This document shows, piece after piece, positions 22,467 through 33,979 of a DNA stretch of 64,000 bases. Below the pieces are notes generated by a model that saw only the letters and a list, made by a program, of their open reading frames with translations, was not told the origin of the DNA and did no database searches. Source of the DNA: Odobenus rosmarus divergens (taxonomy: Eukaryota; Chordata; Mammalia; Carnivora; Odobenidae). The translations under genes and the position numbers were made by a program. The stretch is from NCBI RefSeq assembly GCF_000321225.1, contig NW_004450276.1:2452942-2516941 (forward strand), in the 5' to 3' direction. Every line of letters starts with the position of its first letter. Within the stretch, counting starts at the first letter, position 1.

Positions 22467-22799
22467 AAGGCTACAGGTTTCTGCATCATTTTTCAGGGAT
22501 AACTTGTATTTAAATGAAAATATAATGTTAAAAAGCCCTGGTGGCTAATATATGAGCATGGGGAGGCTTTAAAGGATGATCACAGGGATGCTGGCTTTAT
22601 CACCTGGAGATGTCAGAATGACTGATTTCACCTTGCTCCATAAAACAATCAGTTCGTAGAAAAAGATAATTTTGCACGATCCCAACAGAGAGTTGCCGAA
22701 GTATTTTTATTGTTAAAATTGAAAAAAACTTGACAGAGAGCTTTACACATCAAAGTAAGTAATTAAAAGTGATTAGTCTGAAAAATATAACAAATATTA
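22467..22799. other. Unique non-coding sequence
   Basis: Nothing recognised. Confidence 0.4.
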
Positions 22800-23012
22800 T
22801 GGAGCTCCTGGGTGGCTCAGTTTGTCGGGCGTCTGCCTCTAGATTTTGGCTCAGGTCATGATCTTGGGGTCCTGAGATCGAGCCCCGAGTCTGGCTCCAG
22901 GCTCGGTGGAGAGTCGGCTTAAGATTCTCTCTCTCCCTCTGCTTCTGCCCCTCCAGCCCCCACCCCCACTCATGCGCACGCACACTCTCTCTCTCTTTCT
23001 AAAATAAATAAA
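22800..23012 (+). mobile_element. Can-SINE, sense
   Basis: Head GGAGCTCCTGGGTGGCTCAG, older middle with GCCTCTAGATTTTGGCTCAG, CT tract, tail AAATAAATAAATAAAAATA. Flanks share AAAAATATAA (22781-22790 and about 23013). Confidence 0.93.
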
Positions 23013-23019
23013 TAAAAAT

Positions 23020-23500
23020 ATAAGGAAATGTATGTGTATAGGAACACCACTGTCTATCTCTTGGGGTCAAATATTTTTGTTCTGGCAAATTATATCCCCG
23101 TCCTTTTCCATAAGCTTACATATTCTTATGGTTGTAACTATAGTATACGAACTATTCTGGATTCTGCCTTTTTTCTTCAGCTGTGTTTTGACATCACTTT
23201 TAAATCATAGCATGATACAGCATTGTACGGATTTACCATAGTTTTTCCAAATAAGATGGTCATTTATTGTTGGAATTGTCATGCATTTTATAATTTTGTT
23301 TTTTATAGATAAATCTGTAATAATTTTAAGCATATAGTTTTTGGCTTTGTTAAATAACTTCCTTGAGATAAAGTCCCAGATGTGGAATTATTTGCACAGT
23401 GAGTGGGTTTGAATGTTCTTATGTCTCTGGTTTTGCTTTCCATATCTCTTCTCAAAATGATTATACCAGTTGCCAGTGCCAACATAGTATCAATACAATA
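23020..23500 (-). repeat. HAL1/L1 fragment, antisense
   Basis: Style of antisense HAL1: GGATTTACCATAGTTTTTCC, GATAAAGTCCCAGATGTGGA and TTATACCAGTTGCCAGTGCC follow the order of the L1/HAL1 ORF2-end region. Diverged. Confidence 0.5.
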
Positions 23501-24600
23501 CGAATTTCATAACAACACACACCACATTAGGTATTAATAATTACTTTAAAACAAAAAAGGTTACACAACAATGCTTTAATTTCTATTCAGTAGACTACTA
23601 GTAAAGGTGAGTATTTAACTATGTTGTATATTCTTTGGATCTCTGTGTAAATATTTTATTAGGTTTCCTGGGGTTTAGGTACTAATGTTATTTTTATTTG
23701 TTAGATATTAACAGAATTACAGAGTAAACTATTAGACAGTGTTTTCCCCTGTTCAGTCCCGGCCATCAAAATAGCTCCTTTCGTAAAAACTGATCTTACA
23801 TTTAGATTGCAGCACCCCGCTGATCTCACTAAAGGGTATACAACACTAAACTAGTCAAAAGATCAAGTCTTAATTTTGGAAAGTGAAACGAAAAGCTTCA
23901 ACTTTGTTTAGATTATCTAACTTACTTTGTGCAGAGAGCTAATGACTATCCACAAAATAAGAAAAAAACCACATCTGACTCAAGCTGTAGTTACTATGAG
24001 AAATGTATTCTGTCTTGGCTTTAAGTTCATAGACTTTGCACTGTCAAGGACAACATGTGCCACTAGAGGATCAGGTTGTTGATTCAGGGCTATCAGAGCT
24101 CAGAAAGGGCTCTATACCCTTAGAGCTTCCCATGGGGCTCCCCTTTAAGTGGTCATTCGGAGGGGCTGTCTCCCCAGTTCTTCCCATAGAGTTGGAGAGC
24201 TAGAACTTTCTATACTCTTTCTTGGCAAGGAACCTGCTGTCATTTTGACTTTAATGTTATTTGTTAACTTTACAAACGTACTTACTTCTCTGTAAACCTT
24301 GGTCCAATTATATAAGCAATTATTTTGGTTAGAGGCATTCTAGGTATCAGGAAAGAGAGAAATCTGACCCCTGATATCATACCTAAGATCCTTGTCTGTG
24401 CCACCAACACATAAAATAGATCTGCCACAGTCCTGAAGGCTCTACACCCTTTCCTACAGATGCCCTCTTTACAAAGTCTGGTTTGTACCATCCTGGGCCT
24501 CCTCATCTTCTTAGTTACTCATAGACAACAGATAATGTTCTCCTTGATTGGAGAACTTGATAGGATTAGAGAACATGATTAGATGGACAGAGCTCACTGC
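23501..24600. other. Unique non-coding sequence
   Basis: No recognised repeat or gene. Short frame 24282-24506 on the minus strand has no familiar features. Confidence 0.4.
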
Positions 24601-24604
24601 ACTG

Positions 24605-24800
24605 AAAGGAGAAGAAGATTTTCTTGGTTCTAGCTCTTGCATCTTCATTTGGAAGCAAGTCCATTAACATCTCTAGGTTTGTTTTATCACCTATAAAGAA
24701 AGTAATAATTCCCATCTCTGCATTCCTCCATATGGGAGGTTGTAAGGGCCCATGGGGGTGGAGGGGGGATACAAAGTACTTAAAACACCTCAGAATAAGC
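24605..24800 (+). repeat. MIR SINE fragment, sense
   Basis: TCTAGCTCTTGCATC, AGTCCATTAACATCTCTAGG, TTATCACCTATAAAGAAAG and AATAATTCCCATCTC follow the MIR core order. Confidence 0.6.
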
Positions 24801-24901
24801 TGTTTCTAGTTTTGTCTTCCCTCTGAAGTCCTAGGGGTTGCTTGAAGAATGTACCTTCAGTATCAGGATGTATAAAATCCAGTAGTCTAACCTCACATCA
24901 T

Positions 24902-24960
24902 TCCCCCCCCCCATTTTTTCTTTTTCTCCTTTTCCTTTCTCTTTCTTTTCTTTTTTGGGC
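24902..24960 (+). repeat. Pyrimidine-rich tract
   Basis: A run of C followed by mixed T/C-rich sequence. Low complexity. Confidence 0.9.
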
Positions 24961-25665
24961 CTCTCTTGTCTTAGCATCAACACAGGTATTATTGTAGCAT
25001 GAAACCTGATGAGCCTGAGATCCTGCCCTGCTGGGTCCAGCTTTATGACTATTTTCATGACCTCGTTTAATAAGGTTTAATGTTCAGTAAAAACACATGC
25101 TTGGAAATCTTTCAAGGCTAAGTGCCACATCGACGGGTTTTGTGAATCATTCACAGCTCTGCCTTCAAAACTTTTACAGTGGGCTTTCATGGTAGACTGT
25201 GAATAATTAATGCTAATTGATGTTTGGGTGTTTTTTAAAAAGCCTCTGTACACGCACTCAAATATAACCATAGAAAGAGAAGTAACTTTATGATATTGCC
25301 AAAAATACTAATCACCTGCACATGATATGCGTTGAGTGCCACCCAGGTGAAATTAAATGAGATCTCTGTCATTGAGGATATTACCATTTATTTGGATAAT
25401 GTTAACGAGATAAAAAAAGATGCATCCACCTGTGCAAATCCTATGACATAAAGTCCCACGAGTCTCTCTACCATAGACAGAATAAATATTTAGAGAATGC
25501 TCAGGGTAAAAGATCTGTTGAAAGTGCGGAAGCTGTGGAATTCAGTTCAGTTTAACAGCAGGGAAAGGATAGGTTTGTCAACGGTCTCTTGAATATGATT
25601 GAGTTGACTTACATGTGTTTCACTATGAAGATCGAGGACAGTGATGGGGCTGAATTTGAGCTCAG
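24961..25665. other. Unique non-coding sequence
   Basis: Nothing recognised. Confidence 0.4.
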
Positions 25666-25681
25666 TAAAAGTTGATATTTT

Positions 25682-25871
25682 TTTTAATTTTTTTTAAGAT
25701 TTTATTATTTCTTAGAGCAAGAGAGCACAAGCAGGGGGAACAGTAGAGGGAGAGGGAGAAGCAGGCTCCCCGCGGAGCAGGGAGCCCAATGTGGGGCTCG
25801 ATCCCAGGACCCTGGGATCATGACCTGAGCCGATGGCAGACGCTTAACCGACTGAGCCACCCAGGCGCCCC
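25682..25871 (-). mobile_element. Can-SINE, antisense
   Basis: AAGATTTTATTATTTCTTAG tail, young body, head end CTGAGCCACCCAGGCGCCCC. Target-site duplication AAAAGTTGATATTT / AAAAGTTGGTATTTT at 25667-25680 and 25872-25886. Confidence 0.96.
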
Positions 25872-25886
25872 AAAAGTTGGTATTTT

Positions 25887-26311
25887 AAAGAGCTCTCCAA
25901 CCTGCTTCTCTTCTGTGTGTTTCCTATGAAAGGGAGGAATTCAAAGACCATTGTAGAAGTTGTGATAGGTCTCAGGGTTGCCATGAGAACTGTCACGGGA
26001 CTGCTTCTGTGTAACTGTTGAGGGATGTGATGTTGGAGCCGGAACAGCTAATTGGTGGAGACACTGAAAGTTGTTTAAAGAGAGCCCCAAAGAACAGTTG
26101 TTCCTCAGCTCCTGGTTAACAAAACTACCTTAGCTAATAAGAGATAGTTTGTGCGAATAATATAATAATACTACCAACGCAGTATCTGCTTTTGGGGTGC
26201 AAAAAATGTGTATTTGCTTAATTTCTACAGCTGAGTGAGACTGCCTGCCTTCTCTGGGACCATTTTTCATTCTCACAGTGTCAACCTAGCACTCATAATG
26301 CCATTAAAACA
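25887..26311. other. Unique non-coding sequence
   Basis: Nothing recognised. Confidence 0.4.
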
Positions 26312-26618
26312 GAAGGCATCATGCTGAGTGAAATAAGCCAGCCACGAGATGGCAAATGCTGTATGTTCCCCTTAACGTGAGATAGTGGGAGCAGGCAAAG
26401 TCACAGAGCCAGAAGGTAGAATGGTGGTTGCCGGGAGCGGGGGAGGGGGGAAGGGGGGACGTGTTTAATGGCTTCAGTGTGGGATGATGGAAAGTTCTGG
26501 AGATGGATAAAGGTGATGGTTGCACAACAATATGAATATACTTAATGCCCCTGAGCTGTGCACTTCAAAATAGCTAAACCGGTAAATTTTATGCTGTATC
26601 TATTTTACCACAATTTTT
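26312..26618 (+). mobile_element. L1 LINE 3' end, sense
   Basis: GCATCATGCTGAGTGAAATA, AGAATGGTGGTTGCCGGGAG, TTGCACAACAATATGAATAT and ATGCTGTATCTATTTTACCA are the classic order of an L1 ORF2 end plus 3' UTR. A middle-aged mammalian L1. Confidence 0.85.
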
Positions 26619-26632
26619 AAAATGCAATTAAA

Positions 26633-26860
26633 GGGGCACCTGGGTGGCTCAATGGGTTGGGCCTCCGACTCTTGGTTTCAGCTCAGGTCATGATCCTGGG
26701 GTCAGGGGATGGAGGCCCATCTCCGGCTTCCCACTTGGCATGGCAGAGGCTGCTTGGGATTCTCTCTCTCCTTCTCCCTCTGACCCTCCGCTTGCTCAAG
26801 CGCTCTCTCTCTCTCTCTCTCTCTCTAAAATAAATAAATAAATCTTAAATAAGATAAAAT
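26633..26860 (+). mobile_element. Can-SINE relay member 1, sense
   Basis: Head GGGGCACCTGGGTGGCTCAA, older middle CCGACTCTTGGTTTCAGCTC, long CT tract, A-rich tail. Target-site duplication AAAATGCAATTAAA at 26619-26632 and 26861-26874. Confidence 0.95.
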
Positions 26861-26885
26861 AAAATGCAATTAAAAGAAAAAGGTT

Positions 26886-27083
26886 GGGGCGCCTGGGTGG
26901 CTCAGTTGGTTGGGCGACTGCCTTCGGCTCAGGTCATGATCCCGGAGTCCCGGGATCGGGTCCCACATCGGGCTCCCTGCTCAGCAAAGGAGCCTGCTTT
27001 TCCCTCTGACCCTCCCCCCTCTCATGTGCTCTCTCTCGTTCTCTCTCTCTCAAATAAATAAATATTTAAAAAAAAAAAGAAAG
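26886..27083 (+). mobile_element. Can-SINE relay member 2, sense
   Basis: Head GGGGCGCCTGGGTGGCTCAG, middle GCGACTGCCTTCGGCTCAGG, tail AAATAAATAAATATTT. Flanks AGAAAAAGGTTG and AGAAAAAGCTTG mark its own duplication, lying just after the 3' duplication of member 1. Confidence 0.94.
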
Positions 27084-27096
27084 AAAAAGCTTGTAG

Positions 27097-27284
27097 GGTG
27101 CCTGGGTGGCTCAGTTGTTAAGTGTCTGCTTTCAGCTCGGGTCATGATCCCAGGGTCCTGGGATCGAGCCCCGCATCGGGCTCCCTGCTCGGCGGGAAGC
27201 CTGCTTCTCCCTCTCCTACTCCCCCTGCTTGTGTTCCCTCTCTCTGTCAAATAAATAAATAAAATCTTTAAAAAACAAAAAAAG
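27097..27284 (+). mobile_element. Can-SINE relay member 3, sense
   Basis: Head GGGTGCCTGGGTGGCTCAGT, youngest-type body (CTCGGCGGGAAGCCTGCTTC), tail AAATAAATAAATAAAATC. Target word AAAGCTTGTAG before 27097 and again just after the tail. It used the A-rich 3' flank of member 2. Confidence 0.94.
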
Positions 27285-27309
27285 CTTGTAGTATGCCTGC
27301 ATGTTGAAT

Positions 27310-27450
27310 GAGGTCACATGCTTTGTCTGTATTATCTTGTTAAACCCGCACAGCCACCCAGGGAGGCGGACACGTGCCCATGTCTCCAGATGAGGCATGT
27401 GAGCACAGCCAGGAATGTGTCAAGTCTAGGGCTACACAGGTGCCAAGGGC
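27310..27450 (-). repeat. MIR SINE fragment, antisense
   Basis: TTATCTTGTTAAACCCGCAC, then CATGTCTCCAGATGAGGCAT and AAGTCTAGGGCTACACAGGT fit the antisense MIR core. Confidence 0.6.
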
Positions 27451-27886
27451 AGAAGCAGGGAGCATGGGTCAGGGCGCGGCTTCTCACTCACACACAGACC
27501 CGCCTACACGCGGCTTCCTTTTTCTTCCCTCTGATCACTGTGCTCTTTACTGCCCAGGCGGCTACTGCTATTGCAGATTTTCTTGAAGAATGGGGGCATG
27601 GGTTCATGAGGTTCCTCCTGGACGTCTGAGCCTTGACTGTGTAGCAGCAGCGGGTGAAGCCGCCCACCGTCCCTCCAGGAGTCGGCCAGACACTGCACAC
27701 CCTGTGCACACCAGCCTCATGCTCCTCCTCCCCGGGAGTTCATGAAAATCACCCAGTACACCTGCTACCACCATCGGTCTCAAACTTAACTCGTGCTTTA
27801 AAATCATTTTAACCCTCTCTAAATGAACCTCTTTCATTCAAATGATTTTTTTTTTATCTTCCAGAATGGTCCATTAGAAATTAAAG
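27451..27886. other. Unique non-coding sequence
   Basis: Moderately GC-rich with overlapping short frames on both strands (27318-27837), none with familiar features. No repeat recognised. Confidence 0.4.
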
Positions 27887-27894
27887 AATGAGCT

Positions 27895-28056
27895 AGAGGG
27901 GAGGGGGGGGGGGGGATGGGTTAGCCCAGTGATGGGTATTAAGGAGGGCATGTACTGCATGGAGCACTGGGTGTTATACGCAAACAATGAATCATGGAAC
28001 ACTACATCAAAAACTAATGATGTAATGTATGGTGATTAACATAACATAATAAAAAA
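27895..28056 (+). mobile_element. Young L1 3' end, sense, severely 5'-truncated
   Basis: A G-rich run, then GATGGGTTAGCCCAGTGATG, GTACTGCATGGAGCACTGGG, ACAATGAATCATGGAACACT and ACATAACATAATAAAAAA, the 3' end of the recent carnivore L1 family. Target-site duplication AATGAGCT at 27887-27894 and 28057-28064. Only the last 160 or so bases were inserted. Confidence 0.95.
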
Positions 28057-28064
28057 AATGAGCT

Positions 28065-30004
28065 GTTTTTTCCTTATCATTATGTCCCAGCTACTTTTCA
28101 GAAAAACAAGAGCCGACTCATTCCCAGAGGGAATGTATGTAAAAGCCAAGTAAAGATATTTTCGTAAAGACTATGTTTATCCCATTTTTACTTTTTTTTC
28201 TTCTTGCTGGAATGTGTGTTTGTACCCAGATTTCACTAAGGTTTTTGTTGTTGTTGTTGTTAGTTTGTTTATTTTGGGGTTTGTTGTTTTGTTTTGGTAT
28301 GTTTGTTTGGCACTTAGAGGCTTTGGACCAAGTATATTCTATATCCCATCGTCCTGGTGAATTGCAGAATGGAAGACAATTCTGGGATAAAATAAGTTAC
28401 GTAAAACAAGGAACAAGGTGGTTGCTGGGGAGCGGAGCTATGACATCGTTTGCTGATTCTGGTGATCATTGCCTCTTACATCCTTCTACCTCTGTTTTTC
28501 AACTAAGTGAAATGATGAAGCTGAAGGCACTTGCTACATCCAGAAATTTGAGTGTCTTTCAAAATCTTGTTGGGAACACATGCTATTCCAATGTTCCCAC
28601 TTTCTACCTTTTTCTTTTTACCAGGGGAAACCAGCTGGCCTGTACCAGCTGAGAGAAATCATTTCCAACCCGGTATATTTGCATAATTTCCTCTCTGCCC
28701 TTAATCTGGAACAAAGGAAACAAAATAATAGGCCAACACAATGACTTAAATCAAGTTCTTAATTACGGAATTAGGAAACTTTTTAACATAATTTAAGATT
28801 CCATGCTTGTGTTTCTTTCAAAGTTGTTGAGTCTATTTGGAGCTTTTTCCTGATTAGTTCATCAATTCAGTGAGTTGAAATGCTGACAGTTTTTGCAAAC
28901 CTACAAAAAATAATTATGACACTTAAAATACAAATATAGATGGCCAAATTTCAAATCCTCTGTCGTCTTGCTGCTTTCTCAAGGCCAGTTCAGTTTTTCC
29001 TAATAAGGACGTTTGACCAGCTTGCAGGGCTCTGACAGATGATATTTCTATGGGGGTCTGGTTTTTCCTGTGCATGCACTGTAGTGCCTGAGCTGAGCAA
29101 GCCAGATTGGCCTTATTCACCAAAGGCATATTCTGCCTAAAAGTACACTTCTCGCACCCAAGTCCGTCTCATTAGATTTCATGCTTACCCTTCAGAAAGA
29201 TAATGTCTCCTTATTTGGTATTCTTGTTTTCTCTCAGATTGCATGAATTGAGATGCATTTACATATCATGTCTCATTACCGGGCTCCTCTGTGAAGCCGG
29301 GGAAAACATGGCATCTGGTGCCGTTAATTCTTACAACACCAGAGAACATAATTGTTTTATCGCAAGATAGCTCATGTCACCGCTGTATGAATGTTCCTAG
29401 GCTACGGAATTTGGTCAGTGCCTAACGTTATCATGCGACTGTACTGAAGTAGAGAGTAGCCAGAATAGTAGAATGATAAGCAAGTAATTGCTTAAAAGCA
29501 TTCCAAGAGTTCCAGTTATAAGAATTCTTACTCACTTTGTTTTACTATCTGCTGGATGCTTTGGAAGAGTTGCTCTCAATGAGACATCATTTTTCAATAA
29601 TCTATCCTTCATTGTTATACAAATGGCAAGAGGATACATGGGTTTAGTTACAGAACTGTGTTTTAAGTAATCCTGAAAAGGACCATTTCTTCATGGCATT
29701 TCATTGTTGTTTTTAAGGGAGAACATTTTACATGTAATATTCAGCACAATGTGAAATTATTAATGTATTGGATGCTCTCATCTTCCAAGCAAATGAATGA
29801 ATATAAAAATTTGTATCTATGAAGGGCATATGGGGGCATGTTTTGAATCTCAAGCACACATTATCTGTGGTAAAATTATAAATTATAGCAATATTTTAGT
29901 AAGGTTATTTTTCTTATTCATGAAATGTTATATTTGGGAGCAGGAATATGTGATCTGTTCAGTAAGACGATAATGAAAGATAAAAATCTTATAATTTCTC
30001 TTTT
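28065..30004. other. Unique non-coding sequence
   Basis: Contains a (GTT)n run at 28243-28262 inside a 159-codon open frame (28173-28652). That frame's hydrophobic start comes from T-rich repeat sequence, so it is not called a gene. No transposable element recognised. Confidence 0.45.
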
Positions 30005-30022
30005 CTAGGAGATATGTTTCTT

Positions 30023-30214
30023 TTTTTTTTTAAAGATTTTATTTATTTGAGAGAGAGAGAATGAGAGATAGAGAGCACAAGAGGGAAGAGGGTCAGAGGG
30101 AGAAGCAGACTCCCTGCCGAGCAGGGAGCCCGATGTGGGACTCGATCCTGGGACTCCAGGATCATGACCTGAGCCGAAGGCAGTTGCTTAACCGACTGAG
30201 CCACCCAGGCGCCC
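30023..30214 (-). mobile_element. Can-SINE, antisense
   Basis: Poly(T), AAAGATTTTATTTATTTGAG, young body and head end CTGAGCCACCCAGGCGCCC. Target-site duplication TAGGAGATATGTTTCTT at 30006-30022 and 30215-30231. Confidence 0.97.
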
Positions 30215-30231
30215 TAGGAGATATGTTTCTT

Positions 30232-30915
30232 AAACAATAATATCACTTAAATTTTAATTCTAGATGATCTTAAGTTTTAAAATTAGAATTATTATGATTC
30301 TGTATGAAATCTATATTTTTATGTCCTTGGAAAAATCTTTCTTAAGGGCATGACTCTTCTCAACTGTTTTCAGCTCAATAATTTGATGATATGAGCTAAG
30401 CATGTAAGCATTTCTTTTCTTTACCGTGTACTGATCTGTGTTGATTTAGTGTAAGGTACACATCAAAGTAAAATGACCTACAAAGATATCTGAAACTAAT
30501 TGAAGGGAAAAGGAGAGAATGTAATGCTCCAGGAATTAATGAACTATTGACATTTCTTATTCACTGCCATCTAGTTTGAGAGTATGAATTTAGATTTTCA
30601 GCTTTATTTTCCTTTAAAAAATTCCATACGCTGCTCTCTGGCACATTTATCCTAAAAGATATGTTTAGTCTATTAACTCTAACAATGTCCATTATCTATG
30701 TCTTTGCCCAAAGACGTTATAATGAAATATTATGAGCATAGTCTTATTTATAGTACAAACAATAAATCTTTCTAGACATTGGTCAAACTCTAATATTCTG
30801 GTTCATGTTTTGAAAACTCTTGATATTTCTCAATGCCAGCAAGTGGCTGGTAGCCTGATGAGTACTTGATTAGTATTAAAATGGAATGGAAGTTTCTTTA
30901 AAAAGCTGAAATAGG
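30232..30915. other. Unique non-coding sequence
   Basis: AT-rich, nothing recognised. Confidence 0.4.
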
Positions 30916-31080
30916 CTTTAATTAGATGAGTGACATTGGACGCATCACCCCGTGTCTCTGAGAGACCATTTCCTTATTTTTACAATTGAATAATAATGAT
31001 ACGAGCCCTATGGGCCTCGAGGATCAAATATATGTGTAAATCTTGAAAATAGTAAAGCGCTATTTGATGATAAGGGATTC
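30916..31080 (+). repeat. MIR SINE fragment, sense
   Basis: GAGTGACATTGGACGCATCA, CCATTTCCTTATTTTTACAA, GAATAATAATGATACGAGCC and AGTAAAGCGCTATTTGATG match the MIR core and 3' order. Confidence 0.7.
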
Positions 31081-32173
31081 ATCATTTGAAAACATTTGTT
31101 AAGGACTGACATGTGTTCTTCCTCCTGACTTGAGCCCTTTCTTGCCTACCATCTGGCCAGTCTTGGGAACAGTCTCCTTGGGACAATCCCTTGAGAACTT
31201 CTCATTGTGCCTGGTCCCAACCCCCAGTGCACCCTCTAACCCACCTACCCCTTCACTGCCTTGCTCTGCCCTTGAAAAGACCCAAAGGTTGTCAGTACAG
31301 TCCTGGGGAGAAAAAGCTGGTGGCCCATGCCCACACAGTTGTCGGGCCCGAGGGGAGCTGAATGATGTCACAGAGTGGTCAGCTGCGTCTGGTGCAGCTG
31401 AGGATCTAGGCTGCAAAGAAAGCCGGAGTTACTGTGTTTATTTGTATCTTGTTGTTTTGGGGTATTGTTTCTTTTGCAAATTGTGTCTCGAGACAAAATG
31501 GAGCCAAAGGCCTAACAGCAGGGGAATGTGGGGGGACTTAGGAGAAGTAAGGCAGAGCAAACAGTAAGAGATAGCTCCTCTGAATCTGAAAATAGGTTCA
31601 TTATCTACATATCCTACACATGGGATTGGCAGGCTTCAGAGAATTAAAATTATAACACACCCTTGGAACAGCGCGTGGTTTCTTTCTTCAGGAGTCACTT
31701 CTGAAGGGAAGATGTGAACAGTGTTTCAGGGGGGCTTTGATATTTCGAACATCTCTTGTTTGAGTTTTCTAGGTTTTTGGATTCTAGATAAAGAGCTTAT
31801 CTTTTGTAAATCTTACCCGTAACTGTTCTTTTCTAGGTATGAACCTAGTTAGAAAAGTCATATTAAAATAAAAAAAAAAGTTTTTAGAAACGGGGCTTTC
31901 CATATATAACTAACCATTTAGTGTTGATTTTACATATGATTTCTTCTCAAGGTGATTAATGATGTCACTCGAATGATTATAAGTCTTGGATAAATGTAGC
32001 CTTTATTTTATTTCTTTTTATGTGCAGCAGAGCTTCTGCTAAAGCTGAGCTCCACTTATGATCAAAGAGGTGTCTGGTAGGAGGAGCCCAGCTACTTAGG
32101 CTATCTCGTCTGATCTGATTTTTTTCTTTCTCCTGCGTGGTGTCTGAAGGAACTAACTCGCAGGTAAAACAAC
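31081..32173. other. Unique non-coding sequence
   Basis: The GC-richer part at 31100-31580 carries a 145-codon plus-strand open frame (31130-31567) and an overlapping 105-codon minus frame. Neither shows a familiar motif. With both strands open, GC content alone is a likely cause. Confidence 0.4.
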
Positions 32174-32344
32174 GGGAGCCTGGGGGGCTCAGTCGGTTAA
32201 GTGTCTGCCTTCGGCTCAGGTCATGATCCCAGGGTCCTGGGATCGAGCCCAACATCGGGCTCCCTGCTCAGCGGGGAGCCTGCTTCTCCCTCTGCCTGCC
32301 ACTCCCCCTGCTTTTCTCTTTTAAATCTTAAAAAAAAAAAAAAG
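32174..32344 (+). mobile_element. Can-SINE, sense, short CT region (tandem pair)
   Basis: Head GGGAGCCTGGGGGGCTCAGT, young body, ending CTTTTCTCTTTTAAATCTT plus poly(A). The usual AAATAAATAAA tail motif is missing, so it is internally shortened. Confidence 0.92.
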
Positions 32345-32345
32345 A

Positions 32346-32575
32346 GGGGCGCCTGGGTGGCTCAGTCGTTAAGCATCTGCCAACGGCTCAGGTCATGATC
32401 CCAGGGTCCTGGGATGGAGCCCAACATGGGGCTCCCTGCTCGGCGGGAAGCCTGCTTCTCCCTCTCCCAGTCACCCTGCTTGTGTTCCCTCTCTCTCTGT
32501 GTCTCTCTCTGTCAAATAAATACAAATCTTAAACAAAAAAAAAAGAAAGAAAGAAAAGAGAAACAAACAACAACA
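32346..32575 (+). mobile_element. Can-SINE, sense (second of tandem pair)
   Basis: Head GGGGCGCCTGGGTGGCTCAG directly follows the poly(A) of the previous SINE. Tail CAAATAAATACAAATC, then an A-rich run with AACAAACAACAACAACG. The target was the previous element's A-tail or adjacent flank. Confidence 0.94.
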
Positions 32576-32584
32576 ACGCCTCTC

Positions 32585-32945
32585 TAAAAGGTTTTCACAG
32601 GGATGCTCCTGGTGCACAGGGGCTGTAGATCCTGGGAGACCAGATGTCTCAGCCCATGCAACCTCTGGTGTTTCCTACACACCCCCTCCACTTTATGAGC
32701 CAGAGTTCTAGGAACCCCATTGGTGCCACCATAGTCTGGACCTCTACCCAGCTTTTTTCCCGTCACACTGCTGCCTGATTCATCCATATAGCCCAGCCAG
32801 TCCAGCATCTTCTTTGTGTCCTGCCCGTTTCGGGCACCACCGAGAAGCCCTCCATCGCCTGCAGCATTATGTCCCTTTGACTTGCTGCACTTCATCATCA
32901 TTGATTTTTTTTTTCCCAATTTCTCCAAGAAGCCAAGTTCTTTCT
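32585..32945 (-). other. Unrecognised open frame region (possible relic)
   Basis: A minus-strand frame runs 114 codons from an ATG at 32926-32928. It is lysine-, serine- and glycine-rich near the start (MEKLGKKKSMMMKCSKSKGH) and later basic. No domain is recognised. A poly(T) run lies just inside its start. It could be a decayed processed pseudogene or chance. Low support for function. Confidence 0.2.
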
Positions 32946-33200
32946 AACATCATGGCCTTTATGCTTGCTGTTCTTTTTTCTTGGAAATGTTCTTTCTGTC
33001 CCTTCCTCTTATTCGTAAGCTTTCAGTTAAACCATAATTCTTCAGAAAGGTTTTCGCCAACTGCCCTTTATAAAGTGGTTCCTCCCATTTGTCTCTGTCA
33101 TGGAACGGAGTTTATTTGCTTCCTCCAAATGTAATTACTTGGCTTCCTTCTTGTCTGGAATGGCAGATCACATTTCTAGCAGACTTGGTTTTCTTTTACG
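32946..33200 (+). repeat. L2 LINE fragment, sense
   Basis: TTGCTGTTCTTTTTTCTTGG then TGTTCTTTCTGTCCCTTCCT, and a later segment with CAGAAAGGTTTTCGCCAACT, follow the sense L2 3' region (a CTGTTCCCTCTGCCTGGAA-like start). Diverged. Confidence 0.5.
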
Positions 33201-33769
33201 AATACTTCAGCCTGCCTCCTTCATGATCCTGAAATGAAAGTCATCTTTAATGTGAACGACTCACACATAATGTAAAACCTACGTATAAGTAATTTGTTTA
33301 TTCTTCAGTAATGTGTATTTCAGTTTGCAATGGCGCGGGGATGACCACGCTGGAAGAGGTACGTGTCGACCCCTGTCTGCAGGTAGCGTGGAGGGGGCAG
33401 CTGTAAACGCAGGTTAATGGTGGTAGGGGACACAGGTGGGTGGCTATTGGTGACAGTACTTCACAATTCTTGGTAAAGTTCCAAACAAAGTACCATCTTC
33501 CGTTGATTTACACACTACTTTCATTTGTAGAAAACTCAGTACATTTGACATCTATACAAAAATGCTTTGTGCTTGTATGCTTAATAGGGTTAGAGTCTGG
33601 GTTTGGAACACTTTATAAACAGATTTTTCACCTGCATGAATTCCAGCAGGACCAAGGGCATGAGGGGTGCTCACCCATTTTATTATTACACGAGACCGTT
33701 GCTCACAGTGCAGGACATTTGTATCCCTGGCCACTGCCCACAGCCAGCCTGTAATGTCCCACAGTCGTT

Positions 33770-33960
33770 GAGACGACCAGAAATGCTGTCACAAATTTCT
33801 GGAACACCTTTTTGGAACAACCGGTCTAGGCTACAAGCTCCACTGAGTGCAGGACCCATATTTGCCTGATCGACTCTGGAAGACTTGATATCTAGCAGAT
33901 TATCTCTATCATAGCAGTACATGACAAATATTTAAGGAGTGCATGAATGAATGAATGGGA
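33770..33960 (+). repeat. L2 LINE 3' end, sense
   Basis: AGCTCCACTGAGTGCAGGAC, GACAAATATTTAAGGAGTGC and the terminal GAATGAATGAATG repeat are the L2 3' end pattern. Confidence 0.55.
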
Positions 33961-33979
33961 ACATGGAAACAGAGAAACA

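Noticed and set aside
26633..27284. Regularly spaced similar units resembling a CRISPR-like or satellite array
   Set aside because: The units are three SINEs with separate target duplications; spacers are A-tails, not variable spacers. No prokaryotic array exists here.
28173..28652. 159-codon open frame with a hydrophobic, signal-like start
   Set aside because: The leucine/phenylalanine-rich start is translated T-rich and (GTT)n sequence; the rest has no domain, no splice context and no relation to a known protein.
31130..31567. 145-codon open frame
   Set aside because: GC-rich stretch with both strands open, no conserved motif, no Kozak or splice support; composition explains it.
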